64,000 nt of DNA. Origin: a virus. Below, one piece after another: positions 47,798 through 56,957 of the stretch (the stretch's first letter is position 1; every line of letters starts with the position of its first letter). Location: positions 1 to 64,000 of IMG/VR virus record IMGVR_UViG_3300049215_000481; one strand, given 5' to 3'. Below the pieces are notes generated by a model. That model made no database searches, had not been told where the DNA came from, and saw nothing but the letters and a program-made list of their open reading frames with translations. Made by a program: the position numbers and the translations under genes.

Positions 47798-49435
47798 ATG
47801 TCCCTCCACTTCCAATACCCGACCATCGCCGGGGCCACCGTCACGAACACGGTGGGCCTGGCGCTGCGCGCTGACCACACGTGGACGGTCGACTGGACCA
47901 CGCTGGGGTCGCCGGTCCAGGTCACGCTCTCTTTCGACGGTCAGATCGACCCGGCGGTGTTCCCCGGCGGCATCGCGCTCTGGGCGTCGTCCATCTCAGG
48001 TGACACGAGCGGCACCGGCGCTCTGCTCGCAGAGATCGAGCTGCCTCTGGGCGGTACGGTCGCGTGGGGGCCCAACACCTACGCCGAGACGTGGACGACG
48101 ACGAGTGCGACCAGCGTCGTCGTGAAGCAGATCGCGATCGACGGCTCGACCCTCCCGACGGGCATCAACGCTCTCACGCTCTCCATCCTGGCTGGCCAGG
48201 TCCAGTACAGCAACGTCGACGGCGGCCTGAACATCATCGTCAGCCCCACGAACGACCCGCTCCACGACCCAGACGCCACCATCCTCTGGTACTCGGCCGG
48301 CGAGTCGGGCCCGGCGACGACATGGACGAACTTCAACTCGCTGCCCGATCCATCGCTCGCGCGCTTCACGAACCCGAACCCCAGCGGCACCTTCTACCTG
48401 AGCTTCACCGCGGCCGTCGGCGGCGGCACGGTCACGCCGTCCGGGTTCCGCAACTTCGAGATCGACCTACTCCAGTACGAGCACTTCACGACGACGGTCA
48501 CCGTCGCGAACCCCGGCCCGTCGAAGCCGTACCTCGTGTTCACGTCCTTCGCGGGCGAGATGGGCGAAGAGGCCGGGTTCGCATCCGTCACGCTCGAGTA
48601 TAAGAACGGCGACGTCTTGATCGCAGACGTCGCGCCTGCACCACCGGGCCCCGGCGCCACGGGGAAGTTCAACTACGTCGTCATCAAGGCGTCCGAGGTC
48701 CGCCGCCAGGGCGGCTTGAATCGAGAGGGGTCCGTGGCGTCCGTGCTCACGAGCACCGCGTTCACCCTCAAGGCGACCGACCAGGACTACACTCGGCCGT
48801 ACACCGAGGCGAGCGGCTCGGTCGTCGTGAAGAAGAAGGCCCCGGCGGCCCCGAACGGCGTCCCGGGTCCGTTCTCGTACGACGTCAAAAACGGGCTGCC
48901 TGTCACGAGCACCGACGCCAAGCTCGGCCAGACGATCGAGAAGGGCCGCAAGTACTCCTCGATCATGCTCGACACCAGCTCGGACTCGTCGCCCGCGATG
49001 AGCTTCCCCGACGCTGAGGGGTTCCTCGTCTTCAACTTCGGCCGCGCCAACGTCGTCGGCCCGGTCAAGTACCTGGGGCGCCTCGGCACCGCAGAGCTGG
49101 CCATCGACGCCTCCTTCGCCTTCCCCGCTTCGTTTGACGTCGGTGTGACGGTCACCCTGCTCTCGGGCCGCACCCCCTTCCAGCCTCCCCAGGGCACGAA
49201 CCCGGGCAACTTCTACGCAACCGGCTCGGCCGCTGGGCGCGTCGCCGCTCAGGCGTCGATCGACGACACCGTCGCTTCCGGCGTCAACGTCAACGTCGAC
49301 GTGGTGTACCCGAGCGACCGCGGCCTCGGCGGCGAGGGCCTCCCGGCCAAGGGGGCGCAGAAGCTCTCCGACAAGGTGGCAGTGTGGGGCGGCGACGACC
49401 TGGACGCTGAGGTCGCGAAGGCCAAGAAAGAGTAG
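47798..49435 (+). CDS. Large structural protein, tail-sheath position (545 aa)
   Basis: Strand-rich N-terminal half with Gly/Thr repeats, a PAPPGPGATGKFN linker and a second domain (EKGRKYSSIMLDTSSDSSPA). It sits before the tube-like gene. No sheath signature is visible, so only a virion role is supported. Confidence 0.6.
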   Translation: MSLHFQYPTIAGATVTNTVGLALRADHTWTVDWTTLGSPVQVTLSFDGQIDPAVFPGGIALWASSISGDTSGTGALLAEIELPLGGTVAWGPNTYAETWTTTSATSVVVKQIAIDGSTLPTGINALTLSILAGQVQYSNVDGGLNIIVSPTNDPLHDPDATILWYSAGESGPATTWTNFNSLPDPSLARFTNPNPSGTFYLSFTAAVGGGTVTPSGFRNFEIDLLQYEHFTTTVTVANPGPSKPYLVFTSFAGEMGEEAGFASVTLEYKNGDVLIADVAPAPPGPGATGKFNYVVIKASEVRRQGGLNREGSVASVLTSTAFTLKATDQDYTRPYTEASGSVVVKKKAPAAPNGVPGPFSYDVKNGLPVTSTDAKLGQTIEKGRKYSSIMLDTSSDSSPAMSFPDAEGFLVFNFGRANVVGPVKYLGRLGTAELAIDASFAFPASFDVGVTVTLLSGRTPFQPPQGTNPGNFYATGSAAGRVAAQASIDDTVASGVNVNVDVVYPSDRGLGGEGLPAKGAQKLSDKVAVWGGDDLDAEVAKAKKE

Positions 49436-49441
49436 CCCGCC

Positions 49442-49450
49442 CGCAATCTT
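49442..49450 (+). promoter_or_regulatory. CGCAATCTT late-type element
   Basis: 13 bases before the ATG at 49464. Confidence 0.55.
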
Positions 49451-49463
49451 GTGTGAGTAGCCC

Positions 49464-49895
49464 ATGGCTCGCTCACACCTCATCACAGGGGCGAAGGTTG
49501 CCCTTTACGTCAACGGGGAGCGCTACGGGCGCGTCTTCGACTTCCGCTGGAGCCCCGAGACGCCCAAGCGGGCGATCCACGGCATCGACTCGCAGGAGGC
49601 ATTCGAGCTGGCGCCGACCATCGCGCGGTGCACGGGCTCGATGAACATCCTCCGCCTGTCCGGAGACGGCGGGGCCGAGGGGGCGGGCCTCTCCGTGCCG
49701 TTCCCCGAGCTGAGCCGCGAGCAGTACTTCAGCCTCGTGCTCGTCGAGATCCCAACGAACCTCGTGCTGTTCGCCTCTCGCCAGTGCTCAGCGAACTCTC
49801 AGTCCTGGGGCGCGGCGACGCGCGACTACGTGCGCGGGTCCGTGAACTTCGAGTGCATCGGTTGGAACAACGAAGTGAAGCCGTTCAACCGGTAG
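49464..49895 (+). CDS. Tail tube-like protein (143 aa)
   Basis: GAKVALYVNGERYGRVFDFR, then GIDSQEAFELAPTIARCTGS and GSVNFECIGWN form the pattern of small tail-tube/XkdM-like proteins. Its size suits the family (about 140-160). It has its own late-type element, as expected for an abundant protein. Confidence 0.7.
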   Translation: MARSHLITGAKVALYVNGERYGRVFDFRWSPETPKRAIHGIDSQEAFELAPTIARCTGSMNILRLSGDGGAEGAGLSVPFPELSREQYFSLVLVEIPTNLVLFASRQCSANSQSWGAATRDYVRGSVNFECIGWNNEVKPFNR

Positions 49896-49896
49896 C

Positions 49897-49905
49897 CGCA
49901 ATCTT
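49897..49905 (+). promoter_or_regulatory. CGCAATCTT late-type element
   Basis: 14 bases before the ATG at 49920. Confidence 0.55.
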
Positions 49906-49919
49906 CACCTGGAAACTAG

Positions 49920-51662
49920 ATGAGCGTTCTTCGTCAAGAAAACTGGCTCGGCCAGCAGCGCGTTGACATCCCCCACCTGCGCTCCATCGAGAGTGCGGTG
50001 GCGGGCGACTTCGACCTCCTGGCCGGCACCATCCTCGCGGGCAAGGCCCCGCTGGTGGCGTCGGGCTTCTACGTCTTCACGACCGCTGTCACCAAGGCGG
50101 AGGCGCTCCAAGTCCAGGTCGGCGACGCGACGCTGATCCACTTCTACGCTTCCGAGAGCGGCTCCATCTTCCATGTGCCGGCGGACCGCGCGGCGGAGAC
50201 GCTGTCTTCGACGAACCCGCGGGTCTCGGGCTCGTTCACGCCCGGCCAGGTCAACTACGTGGGCATCGACCTCGTTCGCTCAGCGGACGACAGCACGGTC
50301 GACCTCGTGCAGTTCATCGACACGAACTCCTTGCTGGAGGACCCCAAGTCGGTCCCGCTCGCGCGCACCCTCGACTACCGCTTCGTCATCTCGACGACGG
50401 ACTTCGAGTCGAACCCGAGCGTCGCCCCCATCGCGCGCGTCACGCTCGACGCGTCGAGCGGCGTCATCGCCGTCGAGGACGCCCGCAACATCTTCTGGCG
50501 CCTGGGCACCGGCGGCAGCACGCCCAACGCGCTCTACAACTACCCGTGGCCCGGCGGACGTCGCGAAGAGTCCAGCGGCGACAAGTTCCTCGGCGGCGAC
50601 AAGGGCATCAAGAGCCTCAAGGAGTGGATGGACGCGGCGATGAGCCGCATCTGGGAGGTCGGCGGCGGCGAGCACTGGTACAGCCCCGGCGCGGACCGCA
50701 ACGTGGTCCTCGCGCGCACGGGCTCGCCGTTCGTCAGCTCGGGCGAGTACTTCGAGTGGGACGGCACCAACCTCCACTGGAAGGGCCTCGTCGTCACGTT
50801 CGCGAACTCGACCGGCATCTTCAACGAGACCATTAGCGCGACGAGCGACCAGGCGGGACTCACTGACCTCGCGGACGGCGAGTGCATCTACGTCGACATC
50901 GACAGGTCGCAGAACCGCTACGTCACGCCTCCCCTGGGCGGCGCGACCGCACTGCAGCCCCAGAAGGCACCGCTCGCCCAGCTCGGCAACCCCGCTGTCC
51001 CCGGGAGCCGCTGGGTCCTGGCGTGGCGCTACGGCTCGAACATCTACGTCCGCGACCAGTCGTACCCGGTCGGTTCGTCGTTCAAGCTCGCGACGACGGC
51101 CGCCGCTGGTGGCGTGAAGGTCTCCGCGTCCGACAGCGCCTCGGTGTCCCCGATCACCGTCGCGACAGTGGACTCGGTCAGCAAGGCTGCGTACGCCTCC
51201 GGTATCACGCGCGGCTCCGACTTCTTCGGGGGCCCCGGCGATATCCAGATTGGCGGCTTCGGCTCGTACGACCACCGCGTACTCATCAAGGCTGGACGGC
51301 CCATCGACGACGTCCGCATCGAGGGTTCGCAGAACTTCACCTCGGGCTTCAACTCGCCGTGCTCGATCGCCAACACGCTCGACTTCGTCACGACCGACCT
51401 CCAGGCGCGCACGCTCAGGCTCATCGGCTACAACGGCTCCGAGTCGCGCGAAGAGGACGCCCACCAGTTCCATTCCGGCGGCGGCATGGGCTGGCGCGCA
51501 GTCATCGACGAGCCGGCCACTCCGACGCCGACTTCGGCGCAGCCCATCTGCGCGGTGGAGTTCTACCGCCAGCTCGGGACCACGCCAAACGCCCGATACC
51601 AGAAGTGCATCAAGTGGCCCGACGGAGACATCACCGTCATCGCCGAGAGCAACACCTTCTAA
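49920..51662 (+). CDS. Tail structural protein (580 aa)
   Basis: N-terminus NWLGQQRVDIPHLRSIESAV followed by GDFD is a pattern of large-phage structural proteins. A mixed strand-rich body and a short C-terminal domain (HSGGGMGWRAVIDEPATPT) follow. Exact role unknown. Confidence 0.65.
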   Translation: MSVLRQENWLGQQRVDIPHLRSIESAVAGDFDLLAGTILAGKAPLVASGFYVFTTAVTKAEALQVQVGDATLIHFYASESGSIFHVPADRAAETLSSTNPRVSGSFTPGQVNYVGIDLVRSADDSTVDLVQFIDTNSLLEDPKSVPLARTLDYRFVISTTDFESNPSVAPIARVTLDASSGVIAVEDARNIFWRLGTGGSTPNALYNYPWPGGRREESSGDKFLGGDKGIKSLKEWMDAAMSRIWEVGGGEHWYSPGADRNVVLARTGSPFVSSGEYFEWDGTNLHWKGLVVTFANSTGIFNETISATSDQAGLTDLADGECIYVDIDRSQNRYVTPPLGGATALQPQKAPLAQLGNPAVPGSRWVLAWRYGSNIYVRDQSYPVGSSFKLATTAAAGGVKVSASDSASVSPITVATVDSVSKAAYASGITRGSDFFGGPGDIQIGGFGSYDHRVLIKAGRPIDDVRIEGSQNFTSGFNSPCSIANTLDFVTTDLQARTLRLIGYNGSESREEDAHQFHSGGGMGWRAVIDEPATPTPTSAQPICAVEFYRQLGTTPNARYQKCIKWPDGDITVIAESNTF

Positions 51663-51671
51663 GAGTCCGAC

Positions 51672-51827
51672 ATGGCTGACAACACGCCTCCCCCGCCTCC
51701 CACTGTGACGATCCTGCGCTGCTCTTGCGGCAAGCAGATCGGCAAGATGACAACCGCCGCTCCGCCGGTCTCGGTGCCAGCAGTCGCATGCTTCCACTGC
51801 GCTGGCGACAGGAAGGGGAAGGCCTAA
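51672..51827 (+). CDS. Small zinc-ribbon-like protein (51 aa)
   Basis: Pro-rich start, then CSCGKQIG and CFHCAG, a four-Cys zinc ribbon. TAATG overlap with the next gene. Confidence 0.6.
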   Translation: MADNTPPPPPTVTILRCSCGKQIGKMTTAAPPVSVPAVACFHCAGDRKGKA

Positions 51828-52753
51828 TGGCATTTCGTGGTGGCAGTGGCGTCGACCCTTTCTTCTACGGGAATGGCGTCCTCGGAGATCTAGTCTTCAG
51901 CTCGACGACGATCCTCGTGCAGGACCTCTACGCGAAGCGCATTTCGTTCGTGAAGAACGACCCGCTCGACCCAGACTTCTCGATCCGACTGTACGGGTGT
52001 CGCCTGTTCGCGACCGAGAGCATCCACATCGGCCCAGGCGTCACGATCGACGCCTCCGGCCTGCCCGGCAACTCGGGCAGCGCTGCCGGCGCAGGTGGGG
52101 TCGGCACAGACTCTGGCTCTTCCATCCTCGGCGGTGGTGGCTCGGGCGGCAACGGTGGCAACGCCGGTGTCGCGGGCGCGAACGCTGACACCATGGACGT
52201 ACCGGCGAACACGGGTGGCCAGGGTGGCAGCTCCACCAGCGGAGCGCACGCTGGCGGCACCGGCGGCATCTACGTGCTCGACCCGCAGTACGCAGGCTCG
52301 GCGTTCAGCATCCAGGCGATGCTCCTCGGCCACATTCTGGCGCGCGGTACGAACTACATCATCGGAGGCGGCTCGGGCGGCGGTGGTGGTGCCGGTGCTG
52401 CAGCCACGGGCGGCGGCGGAGGCGCGGGAGGTGGGGTGATCTGCATGGCGGCCCCCACCATCACTCACGAGGGCATCATGACTGTAAAGGGTGGGCGCGG
52501 CGGCGACGGCCACACGTCAGGAGGGGGCGGTGGCGGCGGCGGCGCTGGCGGCCGGATCATGCTGATGTACGGCAAGCTCAACAACTTCGGCGGGACCTTC
52601 GACTACAGCGGTGGCAACGGCGGCGACGGCAAGAACGGCGTGACCAACCTCGGTGGGCGCGGTGGTGGCGGAGGCGTGCTGACGATCTTCTCCGACGAGG
52701 CGCACTCCGGTTCATTCAGCGGCAGCAACGGCTCGGACGGAGCCCACGGCTAG
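51827..52753 (+). CDS. Glycine-rich tail fibre/adhesin (308 aa)
   Basis: The ATG at 51827 overlaps the previous TAA. After ~110 residues it consists largely of Gly-rich runs (GGGGSGGNGGNAG, GGGSGGGGGAGAAATGGGGG) interrupted by short strands. Such segments resemble poly-glycine type II helical sandwiches of phage adhesins (for example S16 gp38-like), which place receptor loops at the fibre tip. Confidence 0.7.
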   Translation: MAFRGGSGVDPFFYGNGVLGDLVFSSTTILVQDLYAKRISFVKNDPLDPDFSIRLYGCRLFATESIHIGPGVTIDASGLPGNSGSAAGAGGVGTDSGSSILGGGGSGGNGGNAGVAGANADTMDVPANTGGQGGSSTSGAHAGGTGGIYVLDPQYAGSAFSIQAMLLGHILARGTNYIIGGGSGGGGGAGAAATGGGGGAGGGVICMAAPTITHEGIMTVKGGRGGDGHTSGGGGGGGGAGGRIMLMYGKLNNFGGTFDYSGGNGGDGKNGVTNLGGRGGGGGVLTIFSDEAHSGSFSGSNGSDGAHG

Positions 52754-52759
52754 CCCCGT

Positions 52760-52768
52760 CGCAATCTT
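52760..52768 (+). promoter_or_regulatory. CGCAATCTT late-type element
   Basis: 3 bases before the GTG at 52772; a second in-frame GTG is at 52778. Confidence 0.5.
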
Positions 52769-52771
52769 CAG

Positions 52772-53275
52772 GTGGCAGTGGAAGCCACCGATCTAGCGCG
52801 CAAGACAGCCGAGTTCGCGGTCCACGACCGCGGTAAGATGGAGGACCCGGTCGGGTCCAACGCAGGTCCGGCGATCATGCCGTACCTGCTCTACACTGGC
52901 CTGCCCGCAGGTCAGCCGTACTGCGCGTCCGCGTGCTCGCTGTGGGTGCACCTCGCGGCAGGCGCTCTCGACGTCACGCCCGTCTTCAAGAAGAGCGGCA
53001 GCGCGCTGGGGCTCGTGCGCGCGAACCCGAGTCTCGTGATCCCGAAGGAGCAGTTCGACGCCTCATGCGTCCCCTGCATCGGCATCAACGTGCACAGCGA
53101 CGGAGTCCACGGCCATGCGTTCCTCATCATCGGCTTCGACGAGGCCACGGGGGCGCTCACGACGGTCGACCCGAACTCGAATCCCTCCGGCTCTCGCGAA
53201 GGCATCGGCGTGTTCGTCCTGAACATCCGCAACATCAAGGACCCGCAGAGGGTCTGCTACCTGAGGATCGCGTAA
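52772..53275 (+). CDS. CHAP/NlpC-type cysteine peptidase, probable lysin (167 aa)
   Basis: Candidate catalytic Cys in PYCASACSLWVHLAAG, His in GVHGHAFLIIGFDE and Asn/Asp in VDPNSNPSG, in the order expected for CHAP/amidase-like peptidases. It could cut peptidoglycan for lysis or tail penetration. It sits at the end of the tail operon. GTG 52772 or 52778 may be the true start. Confidence 0.7.
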   Translation: MAVEATDLARKTAEFAVHDRGKMEDPVGSNAGPAIMPYLLYTGLPAGQPYCASACSLWVHLAAGALDVTPVFKKSGSALGLVRANPSLVIPKEQFDASCVPCIGINVHSDGVHGHAFLIIGFDEATGALTTVDPNSNPSGSREGIGVFVLNIRNIKDPQRVCYLRIA

Positions 53276-53430
53276 TGAGTGTTATCACAGGCTCTGTTGT
53301 GACCGGCGGCACCGCTGGCGGCCTCTCGGGTGACGGCATCCACCCCAGCGAGGCCGGTCACGCGAGCATCTTCGACGGCTCTGGCGGCTTCGCTGGCACC
53401 ACAAACGTCAAGGCAATCCTCGGGATCTAA
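53275..53430 (+). CDS. Small Gly/Ser/Thr-rich protein (51 aa)
   Basis: ATG overlaps the previous TAA. MSVITGSVVTGGTAGGLSG; perhaps a minor virion or fibre peptide. Confidence 0.5.
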   Translation: MSVITGSVVTGGTAGGLSGDGIHPSEAGHASIFDGSGGFAGTTNVKAILGI

Positions 53431-53434
53431 GAGC

Positions 53435-53443
53435 CGCAATCTT
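53435..53443 (+). promoter_or_regulatory. CGCAATCTT late-type element
   Basis: 15 bases before the ATG at 53459. Confidence 0.55.
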
Positions 53444-53458
53444 TTCTGCGAGAGTCAC

Positions 53459-53788
53459 ATGCCGTCCATCGCCATCCAAGAAGCCTTCGTCGCCATCTCG
53501 GCGGCCACCACCGGAGGCGTCCTCACCGTCACCGCGACCGACTACCTCTTCCCAGGCGCACTGGCGTGGGTCGTCAAGGACGACGGCAGCGCTCGCGCTC
53601 GGGTGAAGATCATCGCACGCCTCAGCTCGACGACCGTCCTGGTCCGCCGCTTCATCAACGACAACGAGAACGGGCCGCCGAACTACGGCAGCTCGGACAT
53701 GTCGGCGTTCAACGGCTCCTCGCACATCTGCCAGGAGCCCCAGACGGCTCCGGTCGACCCCGCCTACTCGGTCCGGGTCGTCGGCTAA
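53459..53788 (+). CDS. Small structural-type protein (109 aa)
   Basis: ATG at 53459. Strand-rich (FVAISAATTGGVLTVTATDY, RVKIIARLSSTTVLVRRF). Last gene of the late block, followed by a hairpin. Confidence 0.6.
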   Translation: MPSIAIQEAFVAISAATTGGVLTVTATDYLFPGALAWVVKDDGSARARVKIIARLSSTTVLVRRFINDNENGPPNYGSSDMSAFNGSSHICQEPQTAPVDPAYSVRVVG

Positions 53789-53808
53789 CCCAGCCTCGCC
53801 TCACCTGC

Positions 53809-53843
53809 AAGGGCGCCGCCTCCGCTCGGGGGTCGGCGCCCTT
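53809..53843. terminator. Convergent terminator hairpin
   Basis: Perfect 10-bp stem AAGGGCGCCG / CGGCGCCCTT around a 15-base loop, between the tail operon and the convergent helicase gene. Confidence 0.7.
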
Positions 53844-53846
53844 CGT

Positions 53847-55088
53847 CTATCTGGGCACGTAGACGTAGCTCGTCGCGAGCTTCGCGCGCGTGATGGCGGT
53901 GTACAGCCAGCGCGCCTTCTCGCGCCCCTTGAGCATGCCCAGCGCGTCCTCCAGGACGATGAGCACCTCGGGCCACTCGGAGCCCTGCGACTTGTGGCAG
54001 GTGAGCGCGTAGCCGTAGTTGCAGTGCAGGTGCGGCGGGACGTGCTCGTAGTCGTGGTTGTCCTGGTACCAGAAGCGCGCGCCGCGCCGGATGGCAGAGA
54101 TGCCGATCTGTGCCGCGTCCGTCTTGCCGAAGATCTCGTCCGGCGACAGCGTGGCCCAGTTCTCGTCGATCCGACCGACGCCGAAGTGCATCTCCAGCGC
54201 GCTGTTCGTGAACCTGTCGCTCACCACCTTCGGGCTCGGCGCGTACTGCCAGCCGCCGAAGTCGATGACCTCCCCGTTGTACCGGTTCAGCTTGTAGTTG
54301 TTCTGCGTGACCAGCAGCGGCTCCCCTGCTTTCAGGGTCGCCGGCTCGTACCCCAGCGCAGCCCGCACTTGGTTGTTCAGGTCGTGGCGGCGCAGGTTCG
54401 TGAAGGAGATGGCGCATCCGCCGCGGGCGCGCGTCGCGATGATCTCGTCGACCAGCTTGTCGGCTCCTACGGCGCGCAGGTGCCGCATCGCCATGAACTC
54501 CGGCTTACCCTCACGGAGGCTCATCGAGGCGCGGATGATCGGCGAGTCGAGGGCCTGGCGGTGGACCTCGGTGAGGTTGACGGAGAAGGGCGTCTCGACG
54601 CTGAGGGTGGAGAACGGGTTGCCCTCCTTGTCCTTGTGGACTGGCGGGAGCTGGAAGAGGTCACCCATCAGGACGATGTGGAAGCCGATGAGGCGCGCGA
54701 CCTTCAGGAGGTCGTGCCACACCTTCTCGTCCACCATCGACGCCTCGTCGATGAGCACGTACTTGCCGTGCATGTCGCCGACTTCCTCGGCCCACGACGT
54801 CTTCAGGTTGAAGACGAGCTTGCCCTTGTCGTCCTCGCTCGGGTCGTAGAGGAACCGGTGGATGGTCGACGCGGGCAGCCCGGTCGCCTCGTGGACGCGC
54901 AGCGCGGCCTTGCCGGTCGGCGTGAGGATGACCGGCTCGCCGTACAGCTCTGCGAGGACCGAGATCATCGTGGTCTTGCCGGTGCCGGCGTAGCCGGTGA
55001 TCTTGGCGACCAGCTCGTCGTTCTGCGCGAGGAAGACTCCTGTCATGTCGGCAGCGGCCTGCTGCCCTGACGCGAGGACGAGGCTCAT
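53847..55088 (-). CDS. RecD/Dda-like SF1B DNA helicase (413 aa)
   Basis: Start at the ATG at 55088 (ATGA overlap); the frame opens at 55505. Walker A GYAGTGKTT near residue 35, Walker B LIDEASMVD near 110, motif III MGDLFQLPPV, and C-terminal motifs LTCHKSQGSEW and YTAITRAK. A UvrD-like C-terminal domain is present. Probably unwinds DNA at phage replication or recombination forks. Confidence 0.93.
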   Translation of the reverse strand: MSLVLASGQQAAADMTGVFLAQNDELVAKITGYAGTGKTTMISVLAELYGEPVILTPTGKAALRVHEATGLPASTIHRFLYDPSEDDKGKLVFNLKTSWAEEVGDMHGKYVLIDEASMVDEKVWHDLLKVARLIGFHIVLMGDLFQLPPVHKDKEGNPFSTLSVETPFSVNLTEVHRQALDSPIIRASMSLREGKPEFMAMRHLRAVGADKLVDEIIATRARGGCAISFTNLRRHDLNNQVRAALGYEPATLKAGEPLLVTQNNYKLNRYNGEVIDFGGWQYAPSPKVVSDRFTNSALEMHFGVGRIDENWATLSPDEIFGKTDAAQIGISAIRRGARFWYQDNHDYEHVPPHLHCNYGYALTCHKSQGSEWPEVLIVLEDALGMLKGREKARWLYTAITRAKLATSYVYVPR

Positions 55089-55378
55089 TGCTTCGCCGCG
55101 GTGAGGACGCCGATCTGGGCGCGCAGTTCGGCGTTTTCGCTCCTGAGCACAGCCAGCTCGATCTCGGCCTTCATCCGCAGCTCGTGCGGGGTGAGCCTGC
55201 CGGCCTTCACGATGGCGAGAGTGAAGCGCTCGCCGACGCGGTTCCTGAAGCCGTGCTCGATGTAGTTGACGATCTCGGGCCCGGGACGGAGCAGGCGCTT
55301 CTTCGCACCCCACCTCATCAGTCGGCAGCCGATGAGAGCCACGATGGCCCGCGGCAAGCTGAGCCTCTGCCCGATCAT
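55085..55378 (-). CDS. Helical basic protein (97 aa)
   Basis: The ATG at 55378 (ATGA overlap) is preferred to 55405. Basic N-terminus, heptad-like C-terminal helix (ELRMKAEIELAVLRSENAEL). Function unknown. Confidence 0.6.
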   Translation of the reverse strand: MIGQRLSLPRAIVALIGCRLMRWGAKKRLLRPGPEIVNYIEHGFRNRVGERFTLAIVKAGRLTPHELRMKAEIELAVLRSENAELRAQIGVLTAAKQ

Positions 55379-55704
55379 TGGTGCCACCCGGGAAGCGAGC
55401 GCCACTCGATAGGGCGGCCGGCGGCGAGCGCTCTCTTGATGCCGTACTCCATGCCCATCGAGATCCCGCGGTCGATGTAGACGACCGTCTTCTCTGCCGC
55501 GTCACCCCAGAGGAGGCCAGCTTCGATGCCGAGGGTCCGCTCGCTGGGGATGTCGTCGTTGAGCACGCTGGGCTGTGTGTACAGCGCGTGGCTGGCGTAC
55601 GGCGCCTCGTCGCGCATGAGGCAGTCGTGCATCGCCGCGCGCACGTACTGGAGGTTCTGACTGACGTCGCCCGCGAACGGGCTCTCGATTAGGACGCGAA
55701 TCAT
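55375..55704 (-). CDS. SLOG-like protein (DUF7768 type, 109 aa)
   Basis: IESPFAGDVSQNLQYVRAAM, APYASHALYTQPSVL and TVVYIDRGISMGMEYGI are the hallmarks of the YspA/DUF7768 group in the SLOG/nucleoside-deoxyribosyltransferase superfamily, thought to bind nucleotide-derived ligands. Coupled by ATGA on both sides. Possible link to ADP-ribose or nucleotide sensing. Confidence 0.75.
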   Translation of the reverse strand: MIRVLIESPFAGDVSQNLQYVRAAMHDCLMRDEAPYASHALYTQPSVLNDDIPSERTLGIEAGLLWGDAAEKTVVYIDRGISMGMEYGIKRALAAGRPIEWRSLPGWHQ

Positions 55705-56009
55705 GACGCCGGACGAGTCACTGCGAGGCCGAAGCACGCGAGGCCGAGGAAGACGTTCGCGAACCCGAACAGGACGAGCCCTGCGGTGAAGGCGTGGATC
55801 GCTAGGGCTGCGACGGCGGCTCCGACCAGGAGGTAGAAGAACCGCACCACCACGTGCAGGCTCGACTCCGAGATGGTGGCCTGGAGCACCGCCAGGATGC
55901 CCAGCATCGCCAGCGGAGCCAGGCTGTGCGCGAGCACCGCCAGGCAGCAGGCAGCCTCGAAGAGGAAGATGGGCGGGGTGTAGCGAGCGAGACGTTGCAG
56001 CTTGTCCAT
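55701..56009 (-). CDS. Membrane protein with three to four helices (102 aa)
   Basis: The ATG at 56009 is 8 bases after TTCGCTATC, with no Shine-Dalgarno. Almost entirely hydrophobic after residue 12. Role unknown. Confidence 0.7.
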   Translation of the reverse strand: MDKLQRLARYTPPIFLFEAACCLAVLAHSLAPLAMLGILAVLQATISESSLHVVVRFFYLLVGAAVAALAIHAFTAGLVLFGFANVFLGLACFGLAVTRPAS

Positions 56010-56017
56010 GTGAGCCT

Positions 56018-56026
56018 GATAGCGAA
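56018..56026 (-). promoter_or_regulatory. CGCTAT element
   Basis: TTCGCTATC directly after the upstream TGA, 8 bases before the ATG at 56009. Confidence 0.6.
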
Positions 56027-56536
56027 TCAGCGCCTCGTGAGCGCCTTGTGGATCTTCCGGCGGATGATGTCGCGCTTCATCGTGCCTGCGCCGTCCACGA
56101 ACACCTTGCCGTCGAGGTGCTCGATCTCGTGCTGCGCGCACTGGGCCTCGATGCCGTACATGAGGAAGCGCGAGCGCGCGCCGTACGCCTCCTGCGCGGA
56201 GATGATGACCTCTGGGTGGCGCAGGACCTTCTCCGAGTATCCGGGCACCGACAGACAGCCCTCCTCGACCAGCGCCGGCTCGTCGATCAGCTCCTCGATC
56301 TGCGGGTTGACGTACGCCCGCACGGAGCCGTTGAAGGGAGCGAGTGCGATGAAGACGCGCTTCGGCACCCCCACCTGGATGGCCGCGAGGCCGACGCCGT
56401 TGTTCACGCGCATCGTCTCGATCATGTCGGCGACGAGCTTCTTGAACTCGTCGGACGCCTGCTCCTCGAAGCTGACCGGTTCGCTGACCTGCGCGAGGAC
56501 GCGGCTCGGCCAGTACACGAGCTGAAGGACGCTCAT
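56027..56536 (-). CDS. def: Peptide deformylase (169 aa)
   Basis: All three signatures are present: GVGLAAIQVG, EGCLSVPG (metal Cys) and HEIEHLDG (metal His pair and catalytic Glu). It removes formyl groups from nascent peptides. Phage deformylases are common in large genomes. AGGAG precedes the ATG at 56536. Confidence 0.95.
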   Translation of the reverse strand: MSVLQLVYWPSRVLAQVSEPVSFEEQASDEFKKLVADMIETMRVNNGVGLAAIQVGVPKRVFIALAPFNGSVRAYVNPQIEELIDEPALVEEGCLSVPGYSEKVLRHPEVIISAQEAYGARSRFLMYGIEAQCAQHEIEHLDGKVFVDGAGTMKRDIIRRKIHKALTRR

Positions 56537-56560
56537 CGTTGACTCCTGAATGGATGGTGA

Positions 56561-56600
56561 GGGCCGGGCCGTTGGGTCAGGCCCTGGGACGGCCCGGCCC
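56561..56600 (-). terminator. GC-rich hairpin between membrane gene and deformylase
   Basis: Perfect 11-bp stem GGGCCGGGCCG / CGGCCCGGCCC with an 18-base loop; no T-run, so it may instead stabilise mRNA. Confidence 0.5.
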
Positions 56601-56614
56601 CTTCACCGGTGAAA

Positions 56615-56902
56615 TCAGCCCTCGGTCTTGGCCGAGGCGCGCTTCAGACCGAGCGAGCCGCCGATGTGGCTGAGCACCACCAAGACAGCGGTGGCCTTGA
56701 GCGCCGTGAACGAGGGCGCGGCGGCGAAGGTGCCGACGACGCCGTAGTTCCAGCACAGAGCGAAGACCCAGCCGCCGAGGAGGAAGAGCGCAGCCACCAA
56801 GGCCAGGAAGAGGATCACCACGATGATGGCGATGCCCGCGCCGGTGACACCGCGGAGGGTGCGCTGCATTTTCTGCTGAACGAAGTCGATGATCGAGAAC
56901 AT
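56615..56902 (-). CDS. Membrane protein (95 aa)
   Basis: ATG at 56902 with AAGGAG upstream. Two hydrophobic helices after an amphipathic N-terminus. Its 44-base leader begins after TTCGCTATC. Confidence 0.65.
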   Translation of the reverse strand: MFSIIDFVQQKMQRTLRGVTGAGIAIIVVILFLALVAALFLLGGWVFALCWNYGVVGTFAAAPSFTALKATAVLVVLSHIGGSLGLKRASAKTEG

Positions 56903-56946
56903 GTCTGCTCCTTGTTTGTTTTGCTTTTCGAGCCTTCAAGGAGCCT

Positions 56947-56955
56947 GATAGCGAA
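56947..56955 (-). promoter_or_regulatory. CGCTAT element
   Basis: TTCGCTATC just after the upstream stop, 44 bases before the ATG at 56902. Confidence 0.5.
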
Positions 56956-56957
56956 TC

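Noticed and set aside
53994-55070. A 358-codon plus-strand open frame opposite the helicase
   Set aside because: The minus-strand frame has a full set of helicase motifs; the plus frame has none.
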